Assembly: GCA_013397075.1 (NCBI GenBank) | Contig: VWZS01000187.1 | Span: forward strand, 2,255,083 to 2,319,082 | Origin: Rhabdornis inornatus | Taxonomy: Eukaryota > Chordata > Aves > Passeriformes > Rhabdornithidae | Reading direction: 5' to 3' | Length of the DNA: 64,000 nucleotides | Shown: positions 13,314 to 28,361 of the stretch, one piece after another | Layout of the letters: the number at the start of each line of letters is the position of its first letter | Position numbering within the stretch: position 1 is the first letter of the stretch | Translations under genes and position numbers: made by a program | Notes under the pieces: generated by a model | Database searches by the model: none | What the model saw: only the letters and a program-made list of their open reading frames with translations | Told to the model about the DNA's origin: nothing

Positions 13314-14049
13314 CTGGGGAAGGGAAACAAAACAGGTATTTTCACCATGAAGCACTATATATGAGTTTGTAGTAGGTATTTGCTTGTTAATTCCCTGTTA
13401 AATCACTTGAATAATCTGCTGCTAACCCACTAAATTTTTCCTCTTTTTCTCTCCTACATCTGAATCAGAATTCAGAAGGGAAGCATCTTCAAATTCGTAA
13501 TTAACTATCACTCTTATTTAGGGTCAGAGAGACCTTTAAGCATGGTAAGAGGCTCAAACCTCCAGAAAGCTCTGAAACACAGGATACACTGTGAGGTGCC
13601 AGCAGGAGGGAGCTAAACCATTTGCCAGGACAGAAACCGTGCAGGTTTCTGGACTGTACCAAGCACTTGTATCCATCATCCTGTACTGCTGTGCTCACAG
13701 GGGTAGTTCCTGGGAGAAGAGCAGTACCCTAGCTATCCCATGTAAAATGATAATTTGATAAGAGCAGGTGTAATCTCTCAGCATTACTTCATTTGTGGAG
13801 TAAATTTCTATTTCCTGACAGTAACTGTTTATTTTAGTCACATTTTTAACAGAGGGACTTGGGGAGGAGGGGTAGAGATCATCCCATCCTGCATGTTGCC
13901 AATCAGTTGGGCAGGGAAATTCGAGACCATCAGCCAGGTTATGAAACTTTTAATGACAGGGGGAAAAATGAACTTTAAATTTGGCACAAGCATCCCAAGT
14001 TGAACGGCAGCTCTGACATAACTACTTTTATATCCAAAACAACAACAGA

Positions 14050-15100
14050 TTTTTTCCGTCAGGCTGTCGTTTGCTCTCGCTGTCCCTGGCCGGGCACGGG
14101 GCGGGTTAAGCCGGGGGCCGGGTGTGAGTCAGCTGCGGCACTGACCCGCGGTGAAACATCAGCGGAGGCGCCGAGCTCCGCCGGTAAACACGGAGAAAGA
14201 AGTGTCCCCGCTGCGGCTGCTCCGCCTCAGATCCACCGGGACCCCCGGCCCGGCCCGGCCCTGCCCCGCACTCGCGGGGCACCGGGAGCGGGCACGGCCC
14301 GAGCCCTCCCCGCGCCCCCGCCGGCACCACGCCCGCCCGCCGCCTCTAAGGGCCCCGCCTGCCGCTGCTCCGCTCCGCTCCGGGCAGGGGCATCGCCCCA
14401 GGCTCCTCCCGCTCCCCCAGCCGCGGGCCTCCGAATCCTCCGGCGGATCCTCCGGCGAGGTGGAGCTGCGGGCGGAGGCAAGTATCCCGGTGTCCCGGTA
14501 CCTGCTTCTCCCGAGACTGCCTGAGCTCGTCCTCGCTCCGCAGCGCCAGGGCAGCCCCGCCGGGGTGCGGCTCCCCGGGGCAGGCGGCACTCGCTCGGCC
14601 GGACACCTGCCGAGCCCCGAGCCGGGGCGGCCGCGGCTCCGGGATCGCTGTGCGGGGCTCCGTCCAGTACGGCCGCACCCGGGGCTGGGGCCGAGCTCCC
14701 TGGGCGATGTGTGAGCAGGGCCGGGGCTGCGGCCGAGCCCCCGGGCGGTGCGAGCGGGGCCGGGCTGCGGCGAGGGGCACGCGAATCGCGGCCGGCCGGC
14801 TCCTCCCTCACCCCCAGCCGCCTCACCTCACCTGAGGGGAACTTGCGGAGCCTCCGGCTTCTCTCCGCAGCCACACCGCAAAATGGAGCCTGTGCGGCCG
14901 GCGATGCCCGCCCCGCCCCCGGCACCGAGCCCGCCCCGCCCGGCCCACGGGCCGCGCTCCCCGCGGGCAGGGGCACCGCACCCGGGGCCGGCAGTGACGG
15001 CCGGGCCAGCACAGAGCCCTTTGCTGTCTGTGCAGGCTCGCCCGTGTCGCTGAAGGAAAGCTGGGAGGTGCCCGGTTGTCCCTCGAGACGGACGAGAGGT
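14050..15100 (-). promoter_or_regulatory. ANXA7: CpG island promoter of ANXA7 with non-coding first exon
   Basis: Base composition jumps to very GC- and CpG-rich over about 1 kb just upstream of the ANXA7 start-codon exon. Two minus-strand donor sites are strong enough to end a 5' UTR exon that splices to the acceptor at 13,314-13,315: CCCCTCAG|GTGAGG, exon ending at 14,832, and GAGAAGCAG|GTACCGG, exon ending at 14,502. Either or both may be used as alternative first exons. The transcription start cannot be fixed from sequence; about 14,870-14,900 is plausible for the upstream exon. On the plus strand a good donor (GACGAGAG|GTAAGC, exon ending at 15,098) suggests divergent transcription. Long open frames on both strands are composition artefacts. 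Confidence 0.75.
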
Positions 15101-17412
15101 AAGCTCACGGGCTCAAGTGCCACCAACGCAGACCCACTGGCCAGTGGTCCTGTGTCGCACGGGAAGCTATCCCGGAGATGCTCTCCCACGGGAGTCCTTT
15201 GCCACCCGCTAGAAAAGGGAGAGCAAAGTTCACACTGCAGTTTCCCTATAGCACCACTGCAATGGGGTTCAGCCCTAATGCGTGTAGTTTTAAGTCAAGT
15301 CTGTAATCCAGTAACACATGAGTCTTTAGATCAAAATCATTGTTCAGTAGCTGCCAGGGAGTCCATCAAGTCACCCAGGCCACCAGAACTGCGTGTAACA
15401 GGCAAAGAATATGAAAGACCTAAGTGCGTGGAGCTGGAGGAGCTGCTCCTTTTGCTGTAGTTACTGAAGACCAGGATCTAGGTCCCAAAAGGACATAAAG
15501 GTAAGATTGACTGACTACTGCATACATTTTTCCAGAAAGAAATCTTAATTATAGTTATTTGTATGTAATTATGTGGAGTGCGTTTACTGCTTTGTTTCTG
15601 TCTGTTGTAATGTTTATTCATATTATACTTTGAATAGACATTACACACACGTAGTCCTTTCTTTACTTGATGTTAATTATTCATAAGACATTCTGACAAA
15701 CAAGATACAATTTATGAAAGATTCACCTATGATATTATGCACCAGCTACTTGAGGTTATTAACAAATCCCCTTTTTTGTTTATGGCAAACGTGTTAGCAG
15801 TTTAGAGACCATTCCAATGCAAACAGCTTTGGCTCTTTCCAATTACCTGGTGCAGCACTTCAGCTCTAGATGAAATAACAACCACTGTTCTATTTGTCCA
15901 TGAAACAGTGTGAAGTGCAGGCAGCAGAAAATAGGTGGGTAATAATTTACCATGCTTGCTTGCTTCAAATGAAGAACACCTAAAGCCACATGGATCTAAT
16001 ACATTACCTATCCAGGAAAATTGGGCTTGTTCTCTCTTGCTTGCCCAGAATACATCAGGAGTGGCATTAAGAATTTAATCCTCACAGCATTCTTCAGCTG
16101 GCACTCTGAGTGCATGTCTACTTTATTTCACCTGTTAAGCACATTTCTTTCAGAACAGGTATATATTTTAATCGTTGTTTCCAGAAGAACCAAGTACACT
16201 TATAAAATACACAATTACTTATTTTTTTCATTTAGTGGACTGTTTTGATTTGAGCTTCTCAAGAAAAGAACAGTTTAAAACAAATTCCTTCCTTTTTGTG
16301 TAAAAGGAAGAGAATATTTTAACAAAATTACATGTGTCTGAAGAATCTGTTAAATGCATTGAATTTTTATGTATCGACGAGAATGTTTGGAATTACTTTT
16401 TTAAAGCATGCAATGGAACCATTGTGGTCATCTAATTTCACTCTGTATTTCGGGAAATCCCTTGGCTTGTTACTATACCTAGACCCCACATCTTTTGGAA
16501 AGCTTCTAAATCCCATCCAGAGTCAAGACAGCTTCTTGATATTAGAAAATTCAAGTTTAGTGGCAAGACAAACTTTTGTTCTTCTCTTTTGTAATATTCT
16601 TGCATTTGATCCTGAGACATGGTAGTGGACAAAATTCTGGTCTGGAGTGACTTGGCTCAACTACATAGTTGTGCTGAGTGCTGTCAAAAGAGCTGAAACA
16701 AAACTTTTTTTCCGTAGGAATTTATTGTTGATGATGTAGGTGGCTAAAGCATTGCTGCTTCTCTGTTCTTTGTGTCCTGGCTGGAACATTATTTCCCACT
16801 TAAGTATTACTTTTGGTGTTCTACTCCAGCCAATATAGTTAAATTCAAAACAAAACCTTTCCCCAAGTTTGTTCTAAGAACTGATCAGCTTTGAACCATA
16901 GGTCAAAGTGTAACAAACCCACAGGATACTGCAGTGGTCCAAGTCTACACGATGTACTAAAACCACTTCTCCTGTTAGACGGCCTTGTGACTGCAGTTAT
17001 TAAAATGCACAGTCCCAGCAGGCTTTCAGTTAACCTTGCTTGCGTGCAGGGAGCAGAGCGAGCTCAGCTCATTTCAGGAGGAGCCCTGTGTTTGGTTAGC
17101 TGCTCTAGGGAGTCACTGCCTGTGAGTCACGTTAGTGCTCCACCCGCCGTGCAGAGTTTCACACAACCCTTACAACTCAGTTGCCAGCCAGTGTGTAGTT
17201 CCATTGTGAGGAAAGCCAAGTGAAGCTTCATCCTTACTCAAAGCACAGAACAGCAGCTTGTTCTGCTTAACTGCTCTAGAAGGGTTGTGATGAAAAGGTC
17301 TAACCTTTTCATACCAGCCTTTCAAACTTTATGATTAAACCCGTGAATTTCAGGTATAGGTGGCATATGTCCACAGATTCACAAACTTACACACCAAAGC
17401 ACTGCCTCCTCT
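15101..17412. other. Intergenic sequence upstream of ANXA7, no gene recognised
   Basis: Composition falls back to AT-rich after the CpG island. Short frames (for example 16,332-16,625 plus and 16,891-17,223 plus) show no family signature. A donor-like AAAG|GTAAGATTG at about 15,500 on the plus strand could belong to a divergent non-coding transcript from the ANXA7 island; this is speculative. Confidence 0.45.
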
Positions 17413-17947
17413 TGTCGGTGTAGAAGAAGAGATTACAGATAACCTTGCCCCTGATAAGTCACAGTTGTACTAATTACTGAAAAAGAGGAATAGCCTTGCC
17501 TTTAATGGGTCACAGCTGTGACTAATAAAGGTAAGTGTGACAAAAGGGGTGGGTTGGCTGGTCAGGGAGGGGCTTGGAGATGGAGGATCCCAGAGGAAGG
17601 AAGGCTCTAGAGAGACCCAAAGAAGATTGAAACAAGGAAGAGAGTTGCTGCAATAAAAGATCTGCTATGTGGTTAGGCTGGATCTGATGGAGTTAGCACC
17701 TGCTGTTGGAGCCTGCAGTCATAGCTGAGCTAGGTAAAGCCTGTGTTCAGATTGTGCAAACTAATACTTGCAGTCACAGTCCAGCAGGAAATAGTCAGCA
17801 GTCAGAGTCTGGACCCTACAGTAGGAGCTTGCTGTAGTCAGTCAGGATGGCAAAGCTGTAAAGAAGAATAAACCAGCACCCTTTTCATACTGTTGAATGA
17901 GTCTGTCTTGGCTCATTTCTACCCCTAACCAGAGGTCTGCTGCAACA
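17413..17947 (+). mobile_element. Solo LTR of an endogenous retrovirus, 535 bp, with 6-bp target-site duplication
   Basis: The segment starts TGTCGGTGTAG and ends CTGCTGCAACA, so it has the TG...CA ends of a retroviral LTR with TGT/ACA inverted tips. It is flanked on both sides by TCCTCT (17,407-17,412 and 17,948-17,953), a perfect 6-bp target-site duplication. A polyadenylation signal AATAAA lies at 17,867-17,872, about 75 bases before the end, where the R/U5 boundary is expected; this sets the plus orientation. A further AATAAA is at 17,652-17,657. No gag, pol or env sequence flanks it, so internal sequence was removed by LTR-LTR recombination. A 6-bp duplication fits class II (alpha/beta-like) elements better than ERVL (usually 5 bp), but the family is not identified. 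Confidence 0.82.
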
Positions 17948-17953
17948 TCCTCT

Positions 17954-19050
17954 TTGCAGCAGGTTTAAGTGTTCTGCCAAGGAACTGAAGTAGCTCAACT
18001 AAAAAGGCAAATCTAGTGACTTCATCCTGGTACATGGAAATAATCACCAAATGAAGTTGCTATTCTGGCAGCAAGGATTGAAGTTTCAGATTGCAGATAA
18101 CAGAAAATGGTTTGTTATTCCTAAATATATAGAACTTTTTTCTGCTGAATCTCATCAGTTAAAAAATAATGGACCATAACCACCTCCTCCTGAATTTTTA
18201 GGAAGGCATTTAATAAATATAAATTATCAATAAGATAGTTTACCCTGTAAGTATTAATTTTGATAAGAAACACAGTATACTTGCATGTGCTTGCATGTTT
18301 TACATGCTCTTTCAGAGTTGTGAATGAGCAGTTTTGCTGGGCTGGGAAGATGTCAGAGTGAAGCACAATGACTGTGTGTTAATTAAACTGCAGTTTGTCC
18401 AAGTCACCACACTCGCTGCAAAACCCATAAAGTTTCATTGCCTCTATACTGCCCAGAGGTGCTTGGCTGAAACTCTCCTCCCTTGTTGAAGCTGTCTGAG
18501 AACGGCCCAAGGCAACAAGATGGATGGATCCAAGTTATACCAAAAGAGAACAAGAGAAGCAGTTGTAACACTGAACTCTGAATATTATTATGTATATTGA
18601 GGAAAGTAGCTGTTCAAGAACTTCATGCTGAGGTAAAAAAACCAAGATGAGCTCATTTAAGCCAGGATTAAAAAAAAATCTAAAGATGTTAAACTTTTTA
18701 ACATTCTTAATAATTTACATAATTTGGGCCATTAAATACTTGAGTGCTGGAAGCTTGTAAAAGAGTTGTTTGAACAAGGTATTTTAAAGCCTAATATTTA
18801 CCAGGAAAATATGCACACTGCCACAAATAAATATAATACCATAATGTCCAGGAATTTATAGTCATTCAGAGAAATCATCTAGGAAAAGAAAATGCTGAAT
18901 GCATCAGAGGATGGAAATTTTTATTGTATTAGTGAGTTCACTAATATGACTAAATATAGTATACAGAAGAATACCAGAGAATTATCTATCTTGACTGTGT
19001 AGAACTAACAAACTACCTTTGTCAATTATTTGCCATTACACTCATTCTGA
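17954..19050. other. Non-coding stretch right of the solo LTR
   Basis: AT-rich unique sequence. Frames such as 18,121-18,366 (minus) are short and not recognisable. No CpG island, splice-site pair or repeat stands out. Confidence 0.45.
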
Positions 19051-19172
19051 AGAAACAAACAAAACACAAAAAAACCCCCAAAAAACAAACAAACAAAAAA
19101 ACAAAAAAACCCCACAAAACCCCCAAACAAACAACAATAGCCAAAAAATCTCACAAAAAAAAAAAAAAAAAA
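19051..19172. repeat. A-rich / (AAAC)n low-complexity tract
   Basis: About 120 bases consisting almost only of A and C, with AAACAAAC units, several AAAACCCCC blocks and a terminal run of about 18 A. A spurious open frame of Lys, Asn, Gln and Pro codons crosses it. It may be the expanded tail of a retroposon, but no body is visible to its left. Confidence 0.85.
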
Positions 19173-19584
19173 GTTCCCTAGTAAATTCATGCAGTTTACA
19201 AATCAATGCAGAGTTAAAGCTTGAAATCTTTGGTGATATTCCTTGACTCTCAAGTTTTTCCCACCAGATTTTCTATTGACCTTCAAATCTTTAGATGGAT
19301 TCCTGCAGAGTGGAACAATTCTAATACAATACCTTTAGTAATTTCTGTTAACATTTTACAGCTCTAGAGAAGGAATGCCTTCGAGGTAACAGCATAGCTT
19401 AGACTTTATAATTAAAGAAAATGATGCATTACACTTGTGTTTGCAGTGCTGTCCTTCATAAATAGTCACTGAAATTTGAAATCAGACATTCAAAACTCCA
19501 GAGTCAAAGTAAAAATCACCATGTGTCCACTCACAAGGACAGAATGGACGGAATCAGACACAATTTTTAAAAAGCAAACTTTTC

Positions 19585-20046
19585 CTAACTTTTCCTACTC
19601 CACTTCCCAGCATTTGGCAATGTCGTGTCTCGTAAAGGCCTAAACTCATGGACTTTGGTCACTTCAGACACCTCAGCTTTGCAGTGAATCTTTCTACCTA
19701 GGAAGACATTACCTCGGTCCCTTACATCTTCATTAGTCTGCAGGTATTTGCAAGGATTTGCAAATTCCACAACGGCCACAACTGTTCTTCTTGGAACTTT
19801 GCATTTTGTGCACACCAGCTTATAAAACAACATAGAATTTTAACACTCTGAAGGCTGAATAGCTTTCATTTTCTCCCTCCTCCTAACAGGGAATGGCCAA
19901 GAGTTTCCTGCAAAGGCGAGATCGAGGAAAGAATATTTTGCTTCCCCCCCTGCAACTTCTTTGCAGTAATTGAGAGACTTATCCAACTTTGCTGCTTCCT
20001 CTTTTCCTCCATTCATGTCAAAACTTTCTTCAAAAGACACCTCGAT
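19585..20046 (-). pseudogene. Unassigned minus-strand reading frame with one in-frame stop, exon-like
   Basis: I do not recognise this sequence. A good acceptor (ttttgaaaatttcag) precedes 20,046, and from there one frame runs about 67 codons to TAA at 19,840-19,842. The same frame then stays open for a further 84 codons to a stop at 19,585-19,587. The first part is acidic to mixed (EVSFEESFDMNGGKEEAAKL) and ends KMKAIQPSEC. The second has a CxxC pair (LVCTKCKVPRR) and later FLGRKIHCKAE. It could be the last exon of an unidentified gene whose stop is 19,840 with a chance open 3' UTR, or a decayed exon. It lies between the EIF3F 3' end and the solo LTR; no upstream partner exon was found. Confidence 0.35.
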
Positions 20047-20049
20047 CTG

Positions 20050-21080
20050 AAATTTTCAAAACATTAAATGGCTGAATTTAAGAATATTAAGTTTAAAGAA
20101 GAGAAAGGAAAGCAAAACATTTTTATTCAGACTAATAAAAAACCCAGAGTTGAGTTCTAATACTTATTAATGCTCACAAATAACATTTTCAATGAGATGA
20201 GGATCTTTGCTGAACCTTCAGTTTTTACTTACATTGACCTTGCAATTAGAATTTAGCATTGAGTCACTGGGGGAACTCTTTAATTTGGAACAACAAATAC
20301 AGGATCTATAAATTGGTAATCTGAGTCTTATTCTTGGATTTAGCTGGCAAATTACCAGAATTATTTTGGAGAACACTATCTTTGCCTACTTCAATTTCCA
20401 ATTTATTCACCAAACTAGAGTCATTAGTAAGGTGGGAACAGCTTTGCTGTAGAAGAGGGATGCTTTAACTTTGTTATAGCAGAGTACCCCCTCAGCACAG
20501 CTGAACTATAAGAGAGCCTTCTAAAGGTAATATTATTGGCAGAGACCTGCAAAGTTACACCTGATATTTGTGCTGGCTTTCTTCCAGCTGGAACTCAGTG
20601 AACATGAAACATGTCTTGGGGAGAAAATGACGTTTCCCTTCACATTATTTTAGCAGCAGTACAGTATTATGGAATAGAAAATTCCTATTTGGCAACACCC
20701 AAATTTTAACTTCAAATCTCTTCCTTTCCCAAACAATCAGAAAATAATTATATGCATAGAAGTGATACCATAAACTAAATTTACTGTCCCCTAGTCTGCC
20801 AGTACCCTGCTGAAGGGATATACACAGCACCACTAATAAACCAGACACCATTCTGCAGTCCTTCATGGTAAAGCATATGATATGCAACACGAATCCCCAC
20901 ACTTCTAGTGTGCTTTAACAGTCGGAAAAAAAAACCTGCAAAGAACTGGACTTCACTCACATCCACTCTTTCTTTCCTGATGCCATCTTACCCTCCCACC
21001 CTCTTTCAAAAATGGATTCATTACACAGTAAATGAGAAAGTTTTTTTCTGGACAGAAGCCATTGTTGCCACTGCAATGGA
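20050..21080. other. Spacer between the unassigned frame and EIF3F 3' end
   Basis: About 1 kb of AT-rich sequence without recognisable exons. Overlapping short frames at 20,645-20,966 (minus) look random. If the frame at 19,585-20,046 is a real last exon, its intron would begin here. Confidence 0.45.
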
Positions 21081-21083
21081 ACT

Positions 21084-21089
21084 TTTATT
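21084..21089 (-). terminator. EIF3F: Candidate EIF3F polyadenylation signal (AATAAA)
   Basis: Plus-strand TTTATT within ACTTTTATTCC gives AATAAA on the gene strand, about 290 bases past the EIF3F stop. A 3' UTR of this size is reasonable for a translation-factor mRNA. Usage is inferred. Confidence 0.5.
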
Positions 21090-21375
21090 CCAAATACATT
21101 CTTACAATAAAGCTGTATATTGTTATACAAGTACACAAACCCAGGAGACAAAAGATTCTCATATTCCATTTTAAAATACCAGGCCCAAATGAACTGCTGC
21201 CGTTCCCATTAATTTCCCGAAACATGTTGGGGATTTTTCAGAGCAATGGAAAATAACGATGTAAACCAAGTCATGTTGGTAATTAAGTTACAGTCCAAGG
21301 CAATTTCTAACACCACAGAAAAGTGTATCTGCACATTCTTCGGGCTCCTTAAAGTGTAGGGTGGCAGAAGTTTCT

Positions 21376-25562
<4,187 letters not shown>

Positions 25563-25563
<1 letters not shown>

Positions 25564-25566
25564 CAN
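25563..25566 (-). other. EIF3F: Collapsed assembly gap replacing EIF3F exon 1
   Basis: The only ambiguous base in the window is the n at 25,566. Immediately on its gene-strand downstream side is TGG|GTAAGAG: joined to exon 2 (GGACCGTGGACAAG) it gives (n)TG GGG ACC GTG, matching the Leu-Gly-Thr-Val junction of EIF3F. On the other side the sequence becomes CCAAT-box promoter-like DNA and encodes none of the conserved start of the MPN domain. The n therefore most likely stands for an unsized gap that removed nearly all of the GC-rich exon 1. Taken literally, an in-frame ATG at 25,603-25,605 would give a 15-residue leader unlike any EIF3F. Confidence 0.8.
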
Positions 25567-25830
25567 GCAGCCTCTCCATTGGCGAGACGGGCACGCTGAG
25601 GCCATCTGTTAGCCAATCCGGGACGTTGCGATGAGGAGAGACGCTCTGATTGGAGGAAGCGCGCACCGCTTGTGACTGAATCTTACTCTTATTCCCACCC
25701 TCCCGGGGTCGGGAAATTTCTCAATTGGGCTCTCGCATTCCCTGCCTCCCCGCCGTCCGCTCTCCTATTGGCCAGCAGCGCCCACCCCGCCCGTCTTTGA
25801 GGCCGTTTATTGGCTGCGGAGATGCCGCTC
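25567..25830. promoter_or_regulatory. Probable bidirectional CpG promoter with six CCAAT boxes
   Basis: Six CCAAT/ATTGG pentamers occur in about 240 bases: ATTGG at 25,578, 25,649, 25,724, 25,767 and 25,809 (CCAAT on the EIF3F strand) and CCAAT at 25,613. Such clusters are classic NF-Y sites of housekeeping and divergent promoters. There is no clear TATA box. EIF3F lies to the left on the minus strand, and a good plus-strand first-exon donor lies 70 bases to the right, so one promoter probably serves both directions. Because part of EIF3F exon 1 is missing, distances to its start site are unknown. Confidence 0.65.
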
Positions 25831-25834
25831 AGCT

Positions 25835-25899
25835 CTGCGTAGGGAAGCAGCGGGGCCGCGCCCGGTGTGCCGGTCTGCGCGCTCCCGTGGCGGGGCCAG
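25835..25899 (+). other. Candidate first exon of a divergent plus-strand transcript
   Basis: GC-rich sequence directly right of the CCAAT cluster ends in GGGGCCAG|GTGAGCG, a near-perfect splice donor (GT at 25,900-25,901). There is no convincing start codon, so it would be a 5' UTR or non-coding RNA exon. The left boundary given is a guess at the transcription start. I could not find a matching coding exon downstream, so the product is unknown; it may be a long non-coding RNA or a gene whose body lies beyond the window. Confidence 0.35.
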
Positions 25900-25901
25900 G
25901 T

Positions 25902-26316
25902 GAGCGCCCTCGTGCGGGCGGGCTGGGCACGGCAGGGTCGCTGCCGCGGGGCTCAGGGCGCCGTAAGGGCACAGGCGGCCGGGGCTGCCTCACGGCTGTG
26001 AGGTGATGGAGCTGCAAACGCGGCGCCCGGGCAAGGTGCTCCAGTGGTGCTGGGCTATACAGTCCCTGGGGTCTTGGCCTTGTGAGACAGGCAAGTGCTG
26101 TTAGTCTTTATTGCCTCCATAGAAGAATATGTGGTTGTCAAGTACTGTGTAGAGAGGAAATGCTGGTTATGCCTATCCAAAGTTTAGTGACTACCCAACA
26201 GATTACCTTACTGGATGACACTTGCCCAATACTTGTAGTGGCCCGTGTGTTCGCCCCCGAGCACGAAGCTGTATGGCTGAGGTGTGACCCCTCATGGCGG
26301 CCCGCAGCTTCCTCCT
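25902..26316. other. GC-rich flank of the EIF3F promoter, then unique sequence
   Basis: CpG-rich up to about 26,040 and then normal composition. No coding exon recognised. Confidence 0.5.
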
Positions 26317-26614
26317 GAGGGGAGGCGGAGGGGCAGGCGCCATGTCTGTGGTGACACTGACAGGAGCCAGGGGAATGGCCTGAAGATGTGCCAAGGGAGA
26401 TTTTGCTTGGATATTAGACAAAACCTCTTCACCCAGAGGGTGTTTGGGCACTGGAACAGGGTCCCCAGGGCAGTGGTCACAGCACCAGCCTGACAGAGTT
26501 CAACAAGTGTTTGAACACTGCTCTGAGGCACATGGTGTGACTCTTGGGGATGGTCTTGTGCAGGGCCAGGAGTTGGACCAGTAGGTCCCTCCCACATGAG
26601 GATATTATGTGAAA
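26317..26614 (+). mobile_element. CR1-type LINE, 3' fragment
   Basis: The sequence follows the end of an avian CR1 ORF2 and its 3' UTR: 'ggaatggcctgaagatg', 'ggatattagacaaaacc', 'tcttcacccagagggtg', 'gggcactggaacagggtcc', 'gaggcacatggtgtgac' and a terminal 'ggtccctcccacatgagga'. Translated, it gives RFCLDIRQNLFTQRV and HWNRVPR, degenerate forms of the CR1 C-terminal motifs. The 5' end is truncated, the usual outcome of target-primed reverse transcription, and no functional protein remains. Confidence 0.85.
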
Positions 26615-28355
26615 TGAAACATGTATGCCTTCAATAGCTGCTAAGAGGACTGGATCATTTCAGAATTTTGTTTTCTCTTTGTTAACCATTTTATCACGAT
26701 GGATGGCTTTTGGAGTTTTCTCTGCTTCATTAGTTGAAGCCTCATCAGTTGAATGTCATCAGTTAATGAGCAGTTTCAACTATGTCATTGAAAAAGGCTC
26801 CTGAGTATAAAAGAAGTGCCTCAATAAAAGGATCACACATTCTGCTTACGTGGAAACAGTTTGCTTCTCTTACATAAGCGGGGAGCACCTTTCAAAACTA
26901 CAAAGGAGAGCTAATGCATGGGAGCATGAAGAGATTTTATCTCTTCATAAAAACACTTCCAGGTCTGTGTATCAGTAAAAACTAGATCTCCTATTCTTAG
27001 GCTTTCTCCGTGCAGCCTTCATTTCTTGTGGGTATGACTGAGTCAAATTGCATAAAGCTTTAAAACGTTTCAGTTCGCAGAGCTTTGATGTGTCATTGAG
27101 AAGTCTAATGTGTGAGGTGTTCTTGTTAGAGAGTAGTTGTTTGATCTCATTCTTGTTTGCATCAAACTGGGCACGGTGCTTAATTTGACATAGTCAGCTG
27201 CAGAGTCATGTGGAGCAAGCAATGCTCTATAAGAGCCTATTATACTTTTATATTTTCACCTTAAAAATCGGGCACTTATTATGAAGCAGCAGTTGTGCTT
27301 CAAAACTGGAAACTGTGATTACCTTCTTTTAATATGTTGATACCAAGTTGCTGCACTGGGTGCCAGAGAGTGTATGTAGTGAGTTAAGATGGATAGCCTG
27401 TTATCTCAAAAATCAAAGATCAGTGGTTGCCTTATACAAAGCCCACTTAATACAAAGACTGTATAAATCTAATGATAAGAAAATCAATCGTGTTTGTGCC
27501 TGGAGCAGATGTGTCCGAGCTACAAAAGTTTTCTCCTTGCTAAGTGACTGCTGAAAAATGAAAACCTTTATAATTAATATTGTTTCACAAAGTATCAGTT
27601 TACTTTTAGAGGAGGGTAGATACACTTATCAATGGTGCCTACTGATGAAACTTGACATCCATCTACTGATATGACTAAGATGTTCAGATACTACCCCACT
27701 GCGGTAGAATCTGTCTGCCTAGAGGGACACAGAAAACACATTCTCATGTGCACATGGATTAGGGCCTTCTGATTTTACAGTTTCCCTTGCTAGGTTACCC
27801 TGCATCTGATTTTGGTGGGGAATATAATTATCCCCAAGCTCTGCTCTTGTATGATTTCTCTTTATAGTCCTTGATTGTGACTGAGTCATTATTATTGCAT
27901 TTGCTGTCATGTCAGCTGCATTTTCACTGATGATGTGTTATTTCTTTATCAGTAGCCATCTTCTTATCTTGTCCGTATTACTGGAATTAACATCATTTCT
28001 TGCTCTAGGGGATATTTGTTACATTGCATTACAGGTAAAATATCTACAATTGATTTGATTCATCATTTCAGGATATAGTTTTATCTGGTTAGTTTCCTGG
28101 GATTGAATATGATATTTTTATTCCTTTATTATAAGAAAGGTTTCCTGTTGTACATTCTGTCTACAAGGAAGAAGACACAGTCAGGTGACCCAAACTGATA
28201 TTCCAAAGGGATATTCCAGACCATATGACATCATGCTCAGTATATAAAGTGGTAGAAGAAGGAATAAGTGGGGGATGTTGGGAGTGATGTTTTTTTGTCT
28301 TCCCAAGTAATGGATACAGGTGATGGGATCCTGCTTTCCTGGAGATGGCTGAACT
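26615..28355. other. Non-coding stretch, possible LTR remnant near 26.8 kb
   Basis: No recognisable exons. A TATAAAA at 26,806-26,812 followed 10 bases later by AATAAA at 26,823-26,828 resembles the compact promoter and poly(A) layout of a retroviral LTR, but clear TG...CA ends with a target duplication were not found. Confidence 0.4.
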
Positions 28356-28361
28356 CCTGCC

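Noticed and set aside
14227..15189. 320-residue minus-strand open frame in the CpG island, plus several overlapping long frames on both strands
   Set aside because: All six frames are long here because GC-rich DNA has few stop codons. The translations are Ala/Gly/Pro/Arg runs with no family motif, and the region fits the ANXA7 promoter and 5' UTR.
19019..19246. Lys/Asn/Gln-rich 75-residue frame
   Set aside because: It is the translation of an A-rich low-complexity tract.
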